8,336 nucleotides of DNA from Ruminococcus sp. UBA4350 (GTDB lineage: Bacteria > Bacillota > Clostridia > Oscillospirales > Ruminococcaceae), in the NCBI GenBank assembly GCA_002394125.1, contig DGSY01000006.1, positions 1 to 8,336 of the forward strand, given 5' to 3'. This document shows positions 4,951 through 8,336 of the stretch, one piece after another. A program made the position numbers and the translations under genes. The notes below the pieces were generated by a model. It saw only the letters and a program-made list of their open reading frames with translations. It searched no databases and was not told the DNA's origin. Each line of letters begins with the position of its first letter. The stretch's first letter is position 1.

Positions 4951-7320
4951 ATGAAGAAAATGCTTTGCAGGCTGACCGCGGCTGCGGTCTCTGCCGTACT
5001 GGTTTCCGCAGCGCTGCCGGCGGTTCCTGCCGTACCGGCGCAGGCCGCATCCACGCTGACCGTCGGCAAAAGCGGCACATACAAAACGATCGGCGCGGCT
5101 GTCAGCGAAGCAGCGAAATTGAAGCCGTCAAACGAATCCGGCCGCATCATCATTGCGATTGAGCCGGGAACCTACCGCGAACAGGTCATCATCAATACGC
5201 CGTACCTGACCTTCCGGAACAGCAATCCGAATGCCGGCGAGGTGCTGGTCACATGGTATTACGGCATCGGCTACAAGTATTATTCCGCGGACAGCTCCGG
5301 CTATTACAATGCATCCTCTGCCGCATCGAGATCCGCAAAGAACATTGCATCCCGCTGGGGCACATCCGTACAGCTCCGCTCCGGCGCGAAATACTTCCGT
5401 GCGGAGAATATCACCTTCGAGAACAGCTTCAACCGCTACATGACCAATGAGGAAATTGCGGACGGCGTGGAGGCGACCGGCGAAACGCTGACCGTCCAGC
5501 GCAGGTCAGGGCTTGATGTCACGGCGAAATCCGCGACGGAGCGCGCTGCGGCCATGTGCGTTGAGGCGGATTACTGCGAGTTTTACAAGTGCAGCTTCCT
5601 CAGCAGTCAGGATACGCTCTATACGGCGAATCCCGCCTATTTCAAGGAATGCAAGATTCAGGGCAATACCGACTATATCTTCGGCTCCGGCGATGTCGTG
5701 TTCGATGCCTGCGAGCTGTGCTTCGGCGGCTATTCCGACAACGCCGTCGGCGGCTATATCACTGCGGCGCGTCAGCAGACGCTCGGCTATCTGTTCTGGG
5801 AATGCACCGTGACCGCGAATCCCGGCAAGAAGGCCGCCTCCGGCTATTTCGGCAGACCGTGGCGCGATACGGCACACGTTCTCTTTTATAACACCAAGCT
5901 GCAAAATGAGAATATCATCACGCCGGCGGGCTGGACGTGCATGAGCGGTGTCGATCCCGCACAGGCGACCTTCCGCGAATACAACACAAAAACCGTTTCC
6001 GGCGGCAATGTCAATACCGGCAGCCGCGTGCGCGGGACCGTGCTGTCCGCCTGCAATGCCGCAAGAGAACAGTATTTCGGCGGCTGGATCCCCTACTATT
6101 ACAAGAATTCCGGCAGTACGGTCAAAACCGGCGAAAAGCTGGATGCCTCCACCGCATACTATATCCGCAATGCCGGAAGCGGACTCTATCTGACGGCAAA
6201 CGCATCGACCGGCGATGTGACACAGGAATCCAAAGAGAATGCGAATTTCTGGTATCTGGAAACCTGCGCCGACGGATACTATATTCTCTATGCAGACCTC
6301 GGCGGCGAGCGCTGGTACGGTCTGGAATGCGCGGGCGAAAAGCCCGACAACGGCACGAATATCGGATGCAGCGACGGCAATGCCAATGACGGACAGCTCG
6401 TGAAATTCGTCAGGGGCGCAGACGGTGCCTATGAGATCGTGACAAAGGTCTCCGGCGATCAGAGCTGCGCGGGCGTCTCCGGCGGCTCAAAGGATGCCGG
6501 TGCGACCGTCATCGAATGGGAATGCAACGGCGAGGCAGATCAGCGCTGGATCCTCGAAGAAAAGGTACTGCCGCTCAAAGGCAGCTATATCCGCGAGCTT
6601 TACGTCCTCGACCGCGAACACGCACAAAGCTGGTCGCTGTACGACAGACCCTATTCCGGAATTCGGATGTTCGGCGACCGTGATGTGACGATCACCGCGC
6701 TGCCGGATGCGCTGAAGGATTCCGAGATCATCCAGACCGCCTGCGACTCGAAATATTATGACGGTGCGCTCGCAGAATGCATCCCCGCGCAGCCCGTCAC
6801 GCTCTATGCCGCAATGGACGACCGTGTCAGCCCGCTGCCCGCATGGCTCTCCGGCTGGACAAAAACCGATGTGGAATTTGACAATTCCGGCGATGTGCAT
6901 TTTGTGTGCTATGCAAAGGATGCAGAGGCCGGCGAAACCGTTTTGCTCGGCACGAACGGACAGTCCGCGAACTGCGTAAACTATATCGCATTCGCAGTGC
7001 CGCGCACGGTCGAGACCACGACGGCCATCGTGACCGAAACAACGACCTCCTTCACCGAGACCACGACCACGCAGACCGTCACGGAGACTACGCCGGCCGG
7101 ACAGGAGATCCTCCCGCCGCTCCTCAAAGGCGACGCCGATCTCAGCGGCATTACCGATGTCTCGGATGTCGTGCTGATCGCACGGTACTGCGCGGAGGAC
7201 GGCGATGCCGTGCTTTCCGATGCGGGCAAGCGGAATGCAGATGTCAATCAGAACGGCGCGCCCGATATGGACGATGCCGCATTGATCCTCAGAGCGGTCG
7301 CAAAGATCGAACCGCTGTGA
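4951..7320 (+). CDS. Secreted dockerin-bearing pectinesterase (CE8) with ricin-type lectin domain
   Basis: This 789-aa exported enzyme should remove methyl esters from pectin. Its parts are: signal peptide (1-33, ending A-Q-A-A); CE8 right-handed beta-helix (about 35-385); ricin-type beta-trefoil (about 398-537, with QRW at 531-533); a beta-rich module I cannot name (about 541-685); a Thr-rich linker (686-714); and a type I dockerin (726-785). CE8 motifs visible are G-T-Y-R-E (73-77), Q-D-T-L-Y with Gln220 and Asp221, the nucleophile Asp241 in N-T-D-Y-I-F-G, and G-R-P-W with Arg302 and Trp304. The dockerin has two calcium loops (from Asp728 and from Asp764), so the enzyme probably docks onto a cohesin scaffold. 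A GGAGG site lies 10 bases before the ATG. The gene is monocistronic, with its own promoter, a nearby inverted repeat and a terminator. Confidence 0.93.
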   Translation: MKKMLCRLTAAAVSAVLVSAALPAVPAVPAQAASTLTVGKSGTYKTIGAAVSEAAKLKPSNESGRIIIAIEPGTYREQVIINTPYLTFRNSNPNAGEVLVTWYYGIGYKYYSADSSGYYNASSAASRSAKNIASRWGTSVQLRSGAKYFRAENITFENSFNRYMTNEEIADGVEATGETLTVQRRSGLDVTAKSATERAAAMCVEADYCEFYKCSFLSSQDTLYTANPAYFKECKIQGNTDYIFGSGDVVFDACELCFGGYSDNAVGGYITAARQQTLGYLFWECTVTANPGKKAASGYFGRPWRDTAHVLFYNTKLQNENIITPAGWTCMSGVDPAQATFREYNTKTVSGGNVNTGSRVRGTVLSACNAAREQYFGGWIPYYYKNSGSTVKTGEKLDASTAYYIRNAGSGLYLTANASTGDVTQESKENANFWYLETCADGYYILYADLGGERWYGLECAGEKPDNGTNIGCSDGNANDGQLVKFVRGADGAYEIVTKVSGDQSCAGVSGGSKDAGATVIEWECNGEADQRWILEEKVLPLKGSYIRELYVLDREHAQSWSLYDRPYSGIRMFGDRDVTITALPDALKDSEIIQTACDSKYYDGALAECIPAQPVTLYAAMDDRVSPLPAWLSGWTKTDVEFDNSGDVHFVCYAKDAEAGETVLLGTNGQSANCVNYIAFAVPRTVETTTAIVTETTTSFTETTTTQTVTETTPAGQEILPPLLKGDADLSGITDVSDVVLIARYCAEDGDAVLSDAGKRNADVNQNGAPDMDDAALILRAVAKIEPL

Positions 7321-7352
7321 TCCGCGCCGCAAAAACCGAATCCAGAGAAAGG

Positions 7353-7390
7353 AATGCCTGCCGGAGCCCCGACTGTTCCGGCAGGCATTT
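7353..7390 (+). terminator. Hairpin terminator after the pectinesterase gene
   Basis: Bases 7353-7365 pair perfectly over 13 bp with 7377-7389, around an 11-base loop. The hairpin lies about 32 bases after the stop codon. The following T run is only three bases, so termination may be partial, but the stem is long and GC-rich. The rest of the gap to carB (7391-7501) is A/T-rich towards its end and holds no gene I can support. Confidence 0.7.
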
Positions 7391-7501
7391 GAACGGCCGG
7401 ATACCGGTTGTTTCCGCATTATGGAATCTTCCCAAACCGCGCCGGACTGCCGGCAAAAAAATATTTCTTTCGTTAAATTTTCAGAAAAGATCAAAAAACA
7501 C

Positions 7502-7531
7502 TTGCATTCACAGGGCAATCTGTGATATAAT
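7502..7531 (+). promoter_or_regulatory. Promoter of carB
   Basis: TTGCAT (7502-7507), an 18-bp spacer and a perfect TATAAT (7526-7531) with TG at 7523-7524 form an extended -10 promoter. An A-rich stretch (about 7480-7500) precedes it. The predicted start near 7538 leaves a leader of about 20 bases with a GAGG ribosome binding site at 7545-7548, too short for an attenuator or riboswitch. Confidence 0.75.
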
Positions 7532-7558
7532 ATCAAGTTGAAGTGAGGTGTTCGCATT

Positions 7559-8336
7559 ATGCCAAAAAGAAACGATATTAACAAAGTTATGATCATCGGT
7601 TCCGGCCCGATCATCATCGGACAAGCCTGCGAATTCGACTATTCCGGCACGCAGGCGTGCAAGGCGCTCCGCGCCTGCGGCTACGAGATCGTCCTGGTCA
7701 ACTCCAACCCCGCCACGATCATGACGGACCCCGTCATGGCCGACGCGACCTACATCGAGCCGCTCAACGAGCACCGCCTCGAGCAGATCATCGCCAAGGA
7801 GCGCCCCGACGCGCTCCTGCCCAACCTCGGCGGCCAGACGGGCCTCAACCTCTCGATGGAGCTGGCGAAGAAGGGCGTCCTCGACAAGTACGGCGTCCAG
7901 GTGATCGGCGTCAACCTCGACGCGATCGAGCGCGGCGAGGACCGCGAGGTCTTCAAGGCGACGATGGCCGAGCTCGGCATCGAGACGCCCCGCAGCGGCA
8001 TCGTCCACAGCGTCGAGGAGGCGGAGCGGCTCGTCAAGGAGCAGATCGGCTTCCCGGTCGTGGTCCGCCCCGCCTACACGATGGGCGGCGCCGGCGGCGG
8101 CTTCTGCTACAACGTCGAGGAGCTGCGCACGATCTGCGCCCGCGGCCTGGACGCCTCGCTCACGCACCAGTGCCTGATCGAGGAGTCGATCCTCAACTGG
8201 GAGGAGCTCGAGGTCGAGGTCGTCCGCGACGCGAAGAACCAGATGATCGCGGTCTGCTTCATCGAGAACATCGACGCGGTGGGCGTCCACACGGGCGACA
8301 GCTTCTGCGCCGCGCCGTTCCTCACGATCGACAAGG
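7559..8336 (+). CDS. carB: Carbamoyl-phosphate synthase large subunit, N-terminal part (cut by window end)
   Basis: The first 259 residues of a protein that is normally about 1070 aa are present; the reading frame is open at the window edge. CarB, with the glutaminase CarA, makes carbamoyl phosphate from bicarbonate, ATP and glutamine for pyrimidine and arginine synthesis. The start (MPKR) and the blocks G-Q-A-C-E-F-D-Y-S-G (21-30), N-S-N-P-A-T-I-M-T-D-P (48-58), the Gly-rich T-M-G-G-A-G-G-G (174-181), Arg129, Arg170, Glu215 and H-T-G-D-S (244-248) line up with the carboxyphosphate ATP-grasp half of E. coli CarB at nearly the same numbering. carA is not directly upstream; carB starts from its own promoter. 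Codon use changes sharply inside the gene: 12 of the first 28 codons end in A or T, but none of the following 231 do. Confidence 0.95.
   Translation, partial: MPKRNDINKVMIIGSGPIIIGQACEFDYSGTQACKALRACGYEIVLVNSNPATIMTDPVMADATYIEPLNEHRLEQIIAKERPDALLPNLGGQTGLNLSMELAKKGVLDKYGVQVIGVNLDAIERGEDREVFKATMAELGIETPRSGIVHSVEEAERLVKEQIGFPVVVRPAYTMGGAGGGFCYNVEELRTICARGLDASLTHQCLIEESILNWEELEVEVVRDAKNQMIAVCFIENIDAVGVHTGDSFCAAPFLTIDK

Noticed and set aside
7340..7389. PyrR-like sequence (AATCCAGAGA) just before a hairpin, upstream of carB
   Set aside because: Only part of the PyrR consensus from memory matches, flanking pairing is weak, and the carB promoter lies downstream of the hairpin, so attenuation of carB by it would not work. 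The hairpin is better read as the pectinesterase terminator.
7441..7460. GCCGG-ACTG-CCGGC hairpin upstream of carB, and a similar CCGGC-ACT-GCCGG at about 113-125
   Set aside because: At the carB site the stem is only 5 bp and is followed by A, not T, on the plus strand, while on the minus strand the T run precedes it. Neither copy makes a convincing terminator or repeat family.
7508..8290. Minus-strand open frame (260 codons) opposite carB
   Set aside because: It arises because nearly all carB codons end in G or C, which removes stops on the other strand. The product is a repetitive Asp/Leu/Val/Ala string without a recognisable fold, while the plus strand encodes CarB.

Overview
The window looks like chromosomal DNA from a fibre-degrading Gram-positive anaerobe of the Ruminococcus type (Oscillospiraceae). 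This is inferred from a secreted pectinesterase ending in a type I dockerin, Thr-rich 'ETTT' linkers in two exported proteins, strong AGGAGG-type ribosome binding sites, extended -10 promoters and moderately GC-rich codon use. No phage, IS, CRISPR or plasmid signature was seen.

Layout. Bases 1-123 hold no gene I can support. A minus-strand operon runs from a promoter at about 4166-4194 leftward to a terminator at 124-162. Its order is: an unrecognised 241-aa membrane-anchored protein with a TTG start (4128-3403), a 718-aa multi-pass membrane HD-GYP protein (3357-1201; probable cyclic-di-GMP phosphodiesterase with an extracellular sensor domain), and a lipoprotein alpha/beta-hydrolase esterase (1189-191). 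Divergent from it is a small acylphosphatase gene (4282-4551) with its own promoter. A minus-strand tRNA-Arg(ACG) (4704-4631) converges on the acylphosphatase, and each has a hairpin terminator in the gap between them.

Next, on the plus strand, a 789-aa secreted protein (4951-7320) carries a CE8 pectinesterase domain, a ricin-type beta-trefoil, an unnamed beta-rich module, a Thr-rich linker and a dockerin. It is preceded by an extended -10 promoter and a perfect 8-bp inverted repeat that could be an operator. After a strong hairpin terminator comes the promoter and the first 259 codons of carB, cut by the window end.

How the genes may work together (inference). The pectinesterase and the lipoprotein esterase are both exported and could remove ester groups from plant cell-wall polymers. 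The HD-GYP protein could link an external cue to cyclic-di-GMP level and is co-transcribed with the esterase. The acylphosphatase, tRNA and carB are housekeeping genes.

The oddest feature is carB. Its first 28 codons use the mixed third-position style of the neighbours, but every one of the next 231 codons ends in G or C. This abrupt change suggests an assembly chimera, an intragenic replacement or extreme codon selection.
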